DNA of 64,000 bases from Nymphaea colorata (lineage: Eukaryota > Streptophyta > Magnoliopsida > Nymphaeales > Nymphaeaceae). Positions 53,910 through 64,000 of the stretch are shown here, one piece after another (positions within the stretch are counted from its first letter, which is position 1; every line of letters begins with the position of its first letter). Both the position numbers and the translations under genes were made by a program. The notes under the pieces are model-generated. The model worked only from the letters and a program-made list of their open reading frames with translations. It did not search any database and was not told the DNA's origin. The DNA is taken from contig NW_022204507.1 of the NCBI RefSeq assembly GCF_008831285.2, positions 1,178,001 through 1,242,000 on the forward strand, written 5' to 3'.

Positions 53910-55530
53910 GGTCCAGCCATGAAAAAAGTCCAACACTTAGAAATGAATTGTTTATTGTAGGAACAAAAGATATAGACTTTTTTGTCACCTATAAGTAAGG
54001 GTTTTATTTGGTCATAATTGTGTGTTTCTGGTTATTGCACGTTCAACTCTTTCCCTAAATTTGAAGGCAGGGTCAGGGAGACATGAAAAAAGAGCCGCTG
54101 AACCCCCATAGATCACGGTGAACCAGATAAGGATGAGTTTTAGATAGGGATGGGATGATGATGCTCATCGAGATGATCACCGCCTGCAACCACATGCTGG
54201 TGGGACCTCAAAAATAATGTTCATGTGATATATCATTGACGCCAGTTAAGACCTGAGCTGGATCGACCCAGTCAACCGGTCCGATACAACCCGGTTCATA
54301 ATCTCAGTTCTTATGAGCCAAACATGATCCGCTTATCTTTTTAACATTTTTTTTGTTTTGTTTTGCTTTTTAAACTGCTTTTGTAAAACTTCATGTCATC
54401 CTCCTACCAAAAAACTATTTATATGAATAGCAGAAGCTTAAGTTCTTTAAGGGTGTGATTCAGTTGGATGCCTAATGTAAGAGTCAAAATCAACTTGGGC
54501 TTGACTCGAGCTCCATTGTAAAAGCTTGACTTTAAACGAGTTGAGCTCAAGCTTAAATTTATACTCAAAGATCGAGTTTGAGTTGTAAGAACTCGATCCA
54601 TTTAAAATCAGCTCCACTAGCATTAATAGTTAGACGAATGTTTATAGTTGAATTAATTAAAAAACCAGTTCAATGAGTTAAAAGAAATAAGAAGTAATAA
54701 ATTAATATAAATGAGTTAAGTGAGTCGAGCTCGACGTTGTATCCTCAAGTCAATGACACATTTACATTAGTTCTAAAAGTTAGAATCTTATAATCTTGGA
54801 AATGACACATTTGGTATATCTTTCATTATCTTTTCTCCTAGTCTGACTACATTTGATCATTTTGAGGTTTTTTTCTGTGCGAAACTGACAAGTCTTATAA
54901 TAATGCCATGTTAATTCTTTTCAAATACGAGGTTGATGTTTTATTTTATTTGACTTTAAAGGTGGTGTTGCAAGGAACAATAGAGGGCATCTTAGATTAT
55001 CTTGAAAGGGCAGTGCGGATACCTATAAGGTAGTTTGGCTGTATTTGCTACACTTTTTTTACACACGAGTCCTAATTTTACATTTGGCTTCTTCAAAGTT
55101 ATCAAAGACTCAAAGGTGACATATTATTTGAAGTGATAATGTCGTACACATTTACATTAGCTCTCTATTTATTTATGTATTACATATAGCTATTTATCTA
55201 CATATTTATATCGATCTTTTAATGCATGTTTATTGATATTTTTATACACATGCTATCTTGCATGTGGTATGGTGGTCATCCTCCATAATGTCTCTACCAT
55301 CTTTTACGAGTTATTTTTCTAATAGTGTGTCTTGTAAGTAATAGCTAAGTCAAAGAGAATATCGAGTGTTTTTAGTAGGTGCAGCTACAAAGCATTCTAC
55401 ATTTCAAGCATGCATTTTTACCATAGCTTCTGCTCGTTTTGTTTTGGATATTCTTTTGTTGATTAATTCCTCTGGGTCTTTGAAAATGGGTGAAGTAGAT
55501 TGTGGCTAACCTATGTAATCTTATAACTCT
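53910..55530. other. Non-coding spacer
   Basis: No gene recognised. 54240-54330 and 54480-54740 contain degenerate GACTCGAGCTC / CGAGCTCGAC strings of common plant repeats. Confidence 0.5.
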
Positions 55531-55531
55531 C

Positions 55532-55722
55532 TCTAACGATCTATATTCAGCCATTCAATATGGTTTCAAATCTGATATTTGGTCTCTTCTCTCTCTCATT
55601 TTTTCCATGATGGCCAATATTTTGTATGATAATTATAGTAATTTTTTTAGTATAAGTTTTGGATATGGTTTACAAATTGCTTATATGAGATGGCTGCACA
55701 TCGTCCAGCATTCAAAGCTTTT
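55532..55722 (+). pseudogene. NEK-type protein kinase, two-exon fragment
   Basis: 55550-55588 reads YGFKSDIWSL and 55678-55722 reads CLYEMAAHRPAFKAF. The latter is followed by GTAAGA, a good splice donor. Together these are the DIWSLG...C.YEMAAHRPAFKAF segment (subdomains IX-X) of plant NIMA-related kinases. The sequence between them would be an intron of about 90 bp with poor borders. No ATP-binding or catalytic-loop region is present nearby, so this is a fragment. Confidence 0.55.
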
Positions 55723-55889
55723 GTAAGACCTACTTTCTTTGATCCATTCCACATACTTTGTATGCATGAATATATTTATTTGGAAATCAATACAATCTAC
55801 TTATTTATTAAGAATTTTATGGCTTTGTACTTTTCGATATGCCACCTTATACTGAACAACTTCAAGGCCTTCCTCCTGGAACACATGGG

Positions 55890-56260
55890 TAAGATGATTA
55901 TTCAGTCTCATTGATGGCCGTGCCCTAATTGCTGCTCATGGAGCATCCAAGATCTTTTGGGATTATAGCCTTTATACTGTCTATTGCCTTCTTGCTATTT
56001 TTAGTAACCTTACTTGGTCTACTTAATCCTTTCTCTCGATCTTATCTTGGTATATCTTCTATTGGCCAATTTACTCGACAAGTAGAATGTATTGGTGAAA
56101 TTATAAATATAATTCGTAAGACTCATGGCACACCTATAGCCATTGGAAACAAGTTACATGTCACAGGTGTAATCTACTTACTACTTAGTATAGTTGTTGA
56201 AACACATAGTTGCTGTTTGAGACATGGTGCATTGGCAAAGAGCTGCCTCTCTTTAATGTA
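55890..56260 (+). other. Unrecognised coding-like stretch
   Basis: One frame reads LIDGRALIAAHGASKIFWDY then SLYTVYCLLAIFSNLTW. Another, overlapping downstream, reads SRSYLGISSIGQFTRQVECI then GEIINIIRKTHGTPIAIGN. Composition looks protein-like, but frames are broken and I do not recognise a family. Possibly decayed exon or transposon sequence. Confidence 0.25.
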
Positions 56261-56464
56261 ACAATATATATTCTCATGATTTGATTTGTAAACTACTTTG
56301 CTTCTAATACATTAAGACTGTAACAGTTTGAATTTCTGACTTTCCTCCTTTTTTTTGTAGTTTCATCAGTATCAAGTCAATTTTAGTCGGAACTTGCATT
56401 TTGCCCCTTGATGGCATGAAGCTCGTTTTGACTTAGTTGATCATGAGTTAATTTCTCTTCTAGA

Positions 56465-56820
56465 GAACATCTGAGTCATCTCATCAGATCTGAACTAGTT
56501 ATGGTCCTATCAGGCACTGCAGATGTGGATGTCAGCAAGGAGCGGAGAGTTAATCAAGATCTAGACTTGATGTGCATGATTAATTCACAGAAGCTTGTCC
56601 TTTCTAAGGTGCATGCTAGATTAGTTTCTTCCTCTTATAGAAGCTTGTCCTATTGATTGGGGCTGGTTAGTTTCTTTGTGCTGAAAACTGATCTATTCTT
56701 TGATCTTGGATCTTGTAGGCAGAAGTTGATGTGGAAATCAAGAAGCTTACTGCCCGCCCAATATTGTTCAAGGAAAGCCATGCTTGGATTACATCAAATA
56801 CATCATTTTTCCATGGCTGA
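56465..56820 (+). pseudogene. Two exon-like segments of an unrecognised gene
   Basis: 56465-56608 is open (LVMVLSGTADVDVSKERRVN, QDLDLMCMINSQKLVLSK) and ends AAG|GTGCAT. 56719-56820 starts after a TTGTAG acceptor and continues in the same phase (AEVDVEIKKLTARPILFKES, HAWITSNTSFFHG) to a TGA. Phase-compatible joining across a plausible 110-bp intron suggests real exons. I cannot name the family. Upstream WHEARFDLVDHELISLLENI (about 56410-56470) may belong to it in a shifted frame. Confidence 0.35.
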
Positions 56821-57944
56821 GAAGTTTGAAGTAGAACGGAAAGAATGGTGGAAACAAGTAAATTTTAACGATTCTTTCTTTTATAAATGCATTCTTAATT
56901 CAAACTTGATAGGGATGTCTAATCTGAATCTGTCGTTGTCCATGTAAATTTTCAAATTTACATTGATTTGTCAAGTTTGCTCAACACGGGCATGTTATTG
57001 GATAAAAGCTGGGAATGACCAGTCCTTGCACTTCTAAAATGGCAGCAGGTGATCCGAGGCTAGCGAAACTTTGGCAACACTGCAAAGGGCAAGGACGAGT
57101 ATTGGACTTTTGCAAGTTGGCAATAATCTTATTTGCAACGACAAAAGGCGCTGCCAATAGCTTGTTTTTATTGTTGTGGTTGTATTTGTTTCACCAGGGA
57201 CCAGATCAGGTCGAAACTCCCCCCGTCCGACCTTAAATCTATCATTTTTAATATACGTGGATTTAAGATCCATGCTACATAAATCTTTAGTTTGTTTAAG
57301 CTGAGGATCCTCTAAAGCATACCTTTCAATGCTACATCGAACTATCAAACACAACTTAAAGTACAAAGGAGGATCGAATCAATCTCTCAAACCATCCGGA
57401 CATAAGTACACCACCACAATTTTCTTTGTCACTTTCGATGCAAACTCTGCTCGGAGTTAGGCTGTCGTCCCTTTTAATAGAAAGAATAAGTAATGAATCT
57501 ACATCAAAGAGTAACTTTGTCAATATTACTTGAACATCCCCTTCCTGACGATCGGGGTGCTCACGCACTATTTTCTTTGTCTTTATATGTTTTTTTTATC
57601 AATATTCTATTGATAATGATTTTGTTTTTTTCAACTTCAGCAGTACATTATAATAACCTTCGTACATGTGGATGAAGTTAGTTTGATCTAATTTTATGAA
57701 AATGTTTTTGACGATGATTAATTTGCAGGGCCGGGGAAAAGAAAATGTGGATGAAGTTAGTGCTATGACTATCAAAGCTAGAGGTAGCTAGATGACAAAA
57801 TCATGAAATGTCTGATAATTAATTGATATAATTCTTTTTCTAAATCTTAAACGAAAAAAATATGGTATCAATTAAACATTGGCATTATTTGGGTCAAATG
57901 ACTGACAAATTAATAAAGTGCTTATTTGGTAATTAATGATAGCT

Positions 57945-58300
57945 GGGCCCAATAGCATTCGGCCGACCTTGTATTTTGCGTTAAGACAGAACAAATTAAA
58001 ATTAAAATATAGAGATCTTCCCTAGTGACAGAGCATATCCTGCATAAGGTGACCCACAATTGCAGGTTCATTCAAATTCAACTGAATCATCTTGTGCGAT
58101 GGTAAGTCCTGTGGTGGAGGTACATGATTGATGGTGCCGCACAAACTTCAGTTATGTTCATGTTAATAACTTCATACATTTCAGGCAGCTACTTCTGCAG
58201 TAGAGTGGTTATTTTGTATAATTAAACACTGCTTTCAAAAGATCATGCTCAAACAACTGGTCAATGCAAATGCACTGTGATGGTTTTTATCCACACAAAA
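57945..58300. repeat. Block R3, third copy
   Basis: Matches 31200-31450 and 31730-31880 and their 49.5-50.2 kb partners (AGAGATCTTCCCTAG, CACAATTGCAGGTTCATTCA, GGTTATTTTGTATAATTAAA), but lacks the (TA)n insert at the equivalent place. Confidence 0.8.
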
Positions 58301-58324
58301 CAAAAAAATAGCTGATTTCAATTC

Positions 58325-58327
<3 letters not shown>

Positions 58328-58422
<95 letters not shown>
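58328..58422. repeat. Imperfect (TA)n microsatellite
   Basis: About 95 bp of TA dinucleotide with a few G interruptions. Confidence 0.92.
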
Positions 58423-59319
58423 GAACATATGATGTACTTGTAAGTTTTAGTTACTAGAAATTAATTGTATCGGTTCGTCTTAATTGGATCCAAGGGCCAA
58501 AAAGGAGAAAAATTCAGCCGACTTTTCTTTGAATCCCAGGAATGACTTTTCTTAAACGACGATGACATGCTTTCAGTTTCCAGTCGACCAGGTCGGATCG
58601 AGAGCAATGTGCTATACTAGTGCAAGGATGGAACTTGGAAGCACTATGTATGCCAGTTGAAGGACATTTGACTCTACTCACATGGGCATGATTATTATAG
58701 AAAGCTGGATCTAAAATTAGTGTCTTATATTGTCTTATGCATGAAAAATTATGCATATGGGTGCTAAATAACCAAAATAACATGTCTAAGTAAAAAAAAA
58801 AGACTTTTAGAAGGACAAAAAGGGTTTATGAAAAAGTAAATATTTCAAAATATACACAGCTTTATAAAAAAAATACTACAACCCTGCACCGACCTACACG
58901 ATCCAATATCATTGGACATGCGTAGGAGTGTAAAAAGGGAGGCCCAGGCAATCGCCAAAAAGAACTCATGGGACTAGGAATAAGATTATTTAATAAAATA
59001 TAGAACTCTGCATTCCAATTATAATTTGATCAAATATCGGGCCGATAACAAACTGGTACGATTCAAATAGGTTGACTGAACCAATTTTCATAGATAAATT
59101 AAAAAAAGAAATTATAAAATAGATGACAAGAAAGCACCAAATTACAAATTAAGAACAGCAAAGAAACGACAATAGAAGCAAAAAAGAGGAGTGAGAAAGA
59201 CAAAGGATGTCTAGATGGCTATGAGCTAACAACAACTAAAAGGTCGACCCTTCTTCTGAGGACAAGAGTTCAACTTCAAACATATAGAGAGAACAAGCCC
59301 CAGCCCTGATGTCAAGATT

Positions 59320-60012
59320 GTTCCAGCTAAGTTTTGATTCTTTTAACCTAGCAGAGGGTTCGCCACCACCAAAAATTTGTCAGTTAATAATATTTGTGGG
59401 TCTTGCATGTGAAACCAAGTCCTTCTCAACCCAATCTGGAACCTTTCACAGTCTTAAGATTGGATAAAATTCACCCAGTGCGTGACTTTTGTTAATATTA
59501 GATATTGCTAGTGGCCATGCAATGCCTGCTAATAAAAAAGACTTCATCCTTTTTGGTTGAGAAAGAACACCCAACTCATCCATGATTTGTCATCTTTTAA
59601 CAGGAGAAAGTATCTGAAAATAAAGTTGGAAACAGCAGGAGCTGGGCCCCATACATCGGCCTGAACCAAGTTGAAGCAATATTGGCTTTTTATTTCAGAT
59701 TCATAAATGATTGTCCAGTCATCTTTGCGTAATTGCATGTCTCACATACTGGAAAATTGTAGACGAGCTTAAGAAACACAGTTTTGAGAATTAGATCAAA
59801 CAAACATCCCAACCTATAGTGCCATAGGAGTGATTCTTCATTCTTATTGTCAGCTGGAAGTGCCTTGTTTGTGTTCAAGTTAATGTAGTAGATAGAGCCC
59901 ATCTCTCTCATAAGAATCACCAAGCCTCTTCCGGGGTTTCTGGTCCAGCAGAATGACCTTCTTCTTGGAGAAAATATTCAGAAATTTCTGTAACATAGGG
60001 CTGTGCTAGATT
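59320..60012 (-). mobile_element. Reversed old copia fragment (copy B)
   Basis: Same content as 20850-21544: minus-strand GAG-pre-integrase (HYRLGCLFDLI, VCETCNYAK) and integrase start (VQADVWGPAPA, FRYFLLLKDDKSWMSWVFF). It is interrupted by the forward LTR at 60013. Confidence 0.8.
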
Positions 60013-60339
60013 TGTTAACATTGATAAGATCTATGGAACGGATATGATCAAGTTCAGCTACAAAGGACAAGGTACGGTTTCCAAAACTCAAGATCCATCC
60101 AAAACTGACCAATCTTCTCTAAATGAGAAAGAAATCATTTCCCCTATCTTCTTCTATAATTTTGCCCAAATCTGTCGTGTAAATCAAGATCCTAAAATCA
60201 AGGATCTAACTTGTATAAAGTGACTATAAATATATGTACTCTCTCTGTGTAGTTATAGAATAGAAGAGAGAGTCATTGTGTGGATGTAGGCTGATTTTAG
60301 CCGAACCTCGTTACACCTGTGTGTTCATCTTTTCTTTCA
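60013..60339 (+). repeat. LTR of copia half-element, copy B
   Basis: It starts TGTTAACATTG and ends TTTCTTTCA, followed by ACT and the PBS. It contains a TATAAATA-type box near 60225. The left edge is supported by the uninserted paralogue at 28.2 kb. The right edge is approximate. Confidence 0.7.
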
Positions 60340-60342
60340 ACT

Positions 60343-60355
60343 TGGTATCAAATCC
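60343..60355 (+). other. Decayed primer-binding site, copy B
   Basis: TGGTATCAAATCC aligns to the copia PBS TGGTATCAGAGCC, while copy A keeps the GAGCC part. The ancestral site is therefore complementary to initiator-Met tRNA. Confidence 0.75.
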
Positions 60356-60554
60356 TGCAACTGCTTTCATCGTGGTCTTCCATATTTTGCATCCTTCTAG
60401 AGCCACGCTTCACCTGTCTGGATCACGATCATTGTTTGATGCCGGCACCATCATTTTCCAGCCACTCTCTTTGCTGCACCCCCTGGTGCATCTCCTGTTC
60501 CTCTTCCTACATCCACAGTTTTTGGCATAACCAGGGAAACCATAGAGGAGTGTG

Positions 60555-60960
60555 CTGCTTCCTGTCTTCACCGAGGAGCATGCTGCTTCTTGTCTTCCTG
60601 TCTTCACCGAGGAGCGTGCTGCTTCTTGTCTTCACCGAGGACTGCACTGTTTCACCGAGGAGTGTGCTGCTCCTTTTAGTGTTTGAACAAGGGTGTGGCA
60701 CCAAGTGTGTTGTTTCCTGCCTTCGTTGAGGAACGTGCCTTCCTTTTGGAGTGTGTTGTTTCCTGCCTTCATCGAGGAACGTGCCTCCTTTTCTATCTAA
60801 GGAAGGCCACGGTCTTTCCAGCCTTCATCGAGGAGCACGCTGTTGACTTCTTTTTCTATCTCTCAACAAGGGAAGGTCACGCTATTTCCAGCCGTCACCA
60901 AGGGGCACGCTGTTTCCTTTTGTGTTCACCTGTTCACCAAGGAGCGTGCTAACAAGGGAG
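60555..60960. repeat. Imperfect leader repeats, copy B
   Basis: About eight or more units related to TTCACCGAGGAGCRTGCTGC with TTTCCTGCC-type spacers lie between PBS and gag. The frames across it on both strands are by-products of the repetition. Confidence 0.85.
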
Positions 60961-61094
60961 TACCACCGAGGCCTATCTGCCCCTTCAGTCGCCTGATCCA
61001 CCTCCTCAGTCACCTTTTTTGTTTATCTGACACAAATCATATTGACTGTGCTCGTCGGCTGTTGATTGAACGGGGGAGAAATTTCTAGTATAAT

Positions 61095-62150
61095 ATGGCT
61101 GCATTGTACTCATCTAACGCTCCTCGCACTTCTACTCCACCAGGTACACAATGGAATGCTTTCTTAAGTTTGGTTTCAGTCAAGCTTGATCGATCAAATT
61201 ATCTTCTCTGGCGTTCTCAAATTGAAAGTGTTATGAAAATTCAAAATTTGATCAAGTATGTTAATGGAATATGTTCTGCTCCACCTGAATTTCTTGATGA
61301 AGCACACACACAAGAAAATACAGTTGATGATTTATGGTATCATGAAGACCAAATTGCACTAAATTGGATCAAAGTCACTGTGACTCAACCAGTCATGTCA
61401 CAACTGGTTCGTATTGGCATGGCTATAGATGCTTGGTGCATCCTTGAAAAACAGTATGCCTCACAAAATAATCTTCGTATTATTCAGCTGAAAAGAGAAT
61501 TACAAAACATAAAAAAGGGAGGAATGTCTATGACTGAATACCTTCAACATATTAGTTTCTTACATGATTATCTTAACAGAGTGCAGCACTTTGTCTCAGA
61601 TACAGACCTTGTTCTCTATACCTTGAATGGACTGAATTCCGAATATGAATCTTTTATTACCACAGTTACTGCATTCAAAGGTCTGCCTTCATGGTCTGAA
61701 TTATATGATATGTTAATTACTCAAGAGTGACGACTTGGAATGCTTTCTTCATCCCAGATGACTCAGGTTGAAGCCACTGCCACTGCCTTTATTGCTGAAC
61801 AAGGGCAAGGGCGTGGCAACTATAATGGTGGTAGGGGTAGAGGCCGTAATGGAGGAAGAGGAAACTATGGAAAAAACAATAATACTAACAAGTCTAACCA
61901 AGGAATAACTTGTCAGTATTTTGGCAGAATAAATAACATGGGAAAATCTGATAATGCATCTAGTAGCCGAGAAAATGTCAGCAATACTCAAGACTCAGCC
62001 TGGTATCCAGACACAGGTGCCTCCCACCATGTGACAAATTCAGAACAAGATATGCAAGGTAAACTTCCTTATCATGGTTTTAATTCTATTATAGTTGGCA
62101 ATGGTAGTACGATGCAAATTAAAAATATAGGTAACATTGTACCTACCTAG
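61095..62150 (+). pseudogene. copia gag and protease, copy B
   Basis: A clean 211-codon gag frame starts MAALYSSNAPRTSTPPGTQW, has the copia capsid pattern (VKLDRSNYLLWRSQIESVMK; QLKRELQNIKKGGMSMTEYL) and stops at TGA 61728-61730. Copy A has CGA at that codon. The next frame (61740-62150) has the Gly/Arg-rich region, a knuckle lacking its second half (CQYFGRINN), and the protease site AWYPDTGASHHVTN with Asp codon near 62010. Stop at 62150. Confidence 0.85.
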
Positions 62151-62160
62151 GAAGATGTCA

Positions 62161-63415
62161 TCCTTTGTTTTGAAAAATGTGTTGCATGCTCCTAAAGCAC
62201 ACAAGAATCTTATGTCAGTAGCAAGTTTCACCAAAGACAACCAATGCTCTATTGAATTTTCCTCTAATGGTTTTATTGTTAAGAATATGCAGACGGGCGA
62301 GATTCTTTACACAGGGCCACTTGAGAAAGGAAGACTCTACAGATGGACGAGAGAAAGGAAGTACTCTACTAGCAATCCTTTCAGTATTGGAGATGACGAT
62401 CAATAAAAGACTGCTAATACTTCTTTGGTTTCTCAAAATTCTTACTCAGACATTTAGTTATGGCATTTGTATCTAGGACATGCTCACTTTCAGTTGTTAA
62501 ACTCATTGAAAGTTGCTGGTTTAATTTCTGTTGATGAAAGACATAAATTAGATTTTTGTTCTTCATGTGTGCTTGGAAAAATGCATAAAATTCATTTTCC
62601 ATTCAGATGGAGGAGGAGATATTTGGGGTAACTTCAAAAATGCTTGGATTACATCAAATTCATTTCATGCAACCAAACCTCTTGAAGTGTTATGTGTTGA
62701 TATTTGGGGACCAGCACCATGTGCTTCACGAGAATGGTACATGTATTGTTTCTTAGTGGTTGACCACTACTCTCACTTCTCATGGACCTTTCCCTTGTCA
62801 AAGAAAAGTGATACGCTTCCATGTTTTAAAACCTTTTTAAGCATAGTAGAGCGTCAACTTGAAACAAAAATGAAAATTTTCCATTCAGATGGAGGAGGAT
62901 AGTTCATGAGCAAAGAATTTAGCACATTTCTTGAAAATCAAGGTATTCATTGATGGATAACATGCCCTTACACATCCCAGTAGAACGAGATGGTAGAAAG
63001 GAAGCATAGGCACCTGGTGGAAATGGGACTCACCATGATTATTCATGCCAATCTGCCACAAAAAAATTGGTTTCATGCTTTTAAAACTGTTGTTCTTCTT
63101 ATTAACAGGTTGCCTTTTGCAGACTTGCAAATGATGCCGTATGAGAAGCTCTTGCATGAAGTTCCCAAATACAGTCATCTAAGAACCTTTGGTTGTACCG
63201 TCTATCCATTGAATGGGCCTAAACGTGCTTCAAAACTAGAAGCCAAAGCTCAAACCTGCGTCTTCATTGGGTATGGCAGCTGTCATAAAGGTTGTGTTTG
63301 TTACAATCCAATCTCTAATTGTGTCATCATATCTAGACATGTTATTTTTTACGAAAGAAATTTTTTATACTCTCATTGTGGTCCCTCTTTTACTGCCTCA
63401 AACATTTCAAGTTAG
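62161..63415 (+). pseudogene. copia GAG-pre-integrase and integrase, copy B
   Basis: FVLKNVLHAPKAHKNLMSVA, CSSCVLGKMHK region, integrase acids in VDIWGPAPC (first), FHSDGGG (second, followed directly by a TAG at 62900) and VERKHRHLVEMG (third, from 62990), then FGCTVYPLNG and CVFIGYGSCHKGCVCYN. Near 62598-62660 a foreign piece replaces about a dozen bases (see findings). Inactive. Confidence 0.85.
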
Positions 63416-63893
63416 CTAAAGTCGTCGTCCAGATCTGAATGTATTAAGTCTAGACCTATTGATGAGCTAAAAGAGAGTTTACCTCTTATTGAGTTGCCTA
63501 GAACCATTCCTAGTTCCTCAAGTTCCACGACAGTTCAAACTGGTTCCAATTACTTTCATGTGCACATACCATCAATTTCAGCATACTTAAACCTTCATGG
63601 AACTAGAAACACATGTTACAGACAATTCCAGCACAAGGGTGTCACTGTGTGCTTCATATAGCTATATTATGAACATAGTACCACATTATATATATTCTTT
63701 CACAAACAGCTCATGTATTACCCTAAAAATACCCATTTATTTTTCTGCACACAGGTAATTACACCTCATACATGCATATATATATTTATTTTTAGGCAAT
63801 CAGAGATGTCTAAGACTAAGAGTGTTGTGTATCATTTCCAGAATATAACACTTTACACATCTATTCATATCTAGGCGCATAAATACATAGATT

Positions 63894-64000
63894 CACGTAA
63901 ATATATAGGTAGGTATATATATGTATATATATATATATATACAAGCAAAAAAAGTACAAGGGCTACATGCTAAACTCATAGCTGAGTATTCTCATACCTT
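63894..64000. other. Window end, (TA)n-rich, unassigned
   Basis: Sequence diverges from copy A here. A short TATATATG tract lies at about 63905-63940. Nothing else seen. Confidence 0.5.

Larger units (their letters stand above)
60013..63640 (+). mobile_element. copia half-element, copy B (better preserved)
   Basis: LTR 60013-60339, PBS TGGTATCAAATCC (two changes from consensus), leader with repeats, gag ATG 61095, protease, integrase to about 63415, then linker sequence. No reverse transcriptase, RNase H or 3' LTR before the homology ends. Same truncation as copy A. Lesions: an in-frame TGA at 61728 and stops after NIVPT and in the integrase. Confidence 0.87.
56978..63893. repeat. Segmental duplication copy B
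   Basis: Same-orientation partner of 19947-25375. It is longer because it keeps 57319-58491 and about 59063-59318. The first of these contains an R3 block copy (57945-58300) and a (TA)n tract. Continuity of the junction at 58491 with paralogous R3 sequence near 50220 (TTAATTGGA...AAAGGCCA) shows B has the older arrangement. Confidence 0.92.

Noticed and set aside
60319-60729. 136-codon frame with repeated SPRSMLLL units
   Set aside because: It is the copia leader repeat array read in one frame. It lies upstream of the gag ATG and has antisense counterparts of equal length.

Overview
This is a plant nuclear window with angiosperm features. It carries degenerate Ty1/copia retrotransposons, a LINE, long (TA)n and (TC)n microsatellites, decayed duplicated blocks and two broken plant-type A1 aspartic protease genes. 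A 15.6-kb piece of plastid DNA is embedded in it. The plastid piece includes infA and rpl22. An intact infA argues against a plant whose plastome has lost that gene, as many rosids have. I cannot name the species.

Layout. 1-872: nothing recognised. 873-4223: a copia element (5' LTR, primer-binding site, gag, protease, integrase) cut off in the integrase C-terminal region. 4224-19846: a collinear plastid segment in standard large-single-copy order, rpl22(3' end)-rps3-rpl16-rpl14-rps8-infA-rpl36-rps11-rpoA / petD-petB-psbH / psbN / psbT-psbB / clpP-5'rps12-rpl20 / rps18. Group II introns are kept. Some genes are intact (rps8, infA, rpl36, rps11, rpl16, petD, petB, psbN, psbT). Others are broken by indels or point changes (rps3, rpl14, rpoA, psbH, psbB, clpP, rpl20, rps18). 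19847-19946: 100 Ns. 19947-25375: copy A of a segmental duplication whose copy B is at 56978-63893. Both carry a 5' copia half-element inserted into an older, reversed copia fragment. 25376-56977: low-copy, mostly non-coding sequence built from repeated blocks (26-35 kb, 45-51 kb and 58 kb share segments). It also holds a reversed LINE (about 37.2-41.2 kb), two aspartic protease pseudogenes (41.6-43.3 and 52.6-53.9 kb), a small hAT-like MITE, and exon-like remnants of a NEK-type kinase and of an unrecognised gene.

How it works together. The plastid genes would form the photosystem II / cytochrome b6f cluster and the ribosomal-protein/rpoA cluster in a chloroplast. Here, if the assembly is right, they are a non-functional nuclear insertion (NUPT), because plastid promoters, group II splicing and editing do not operate in the nucleus. 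No copia-type reverse transcriptase domain is visible in any of the copia fragments, so none is autonomous. I see no intact nuclear protein-coding gene that I can defend and no sign of a novel defence or metabolic system. The main interest is structural: the plastid insertion and its uneven damage, the A/B duplication with nested elements, and the degenerating protease cluster. The 100-N gap beside the plastid segment means an assembly artefact must be excluded first.
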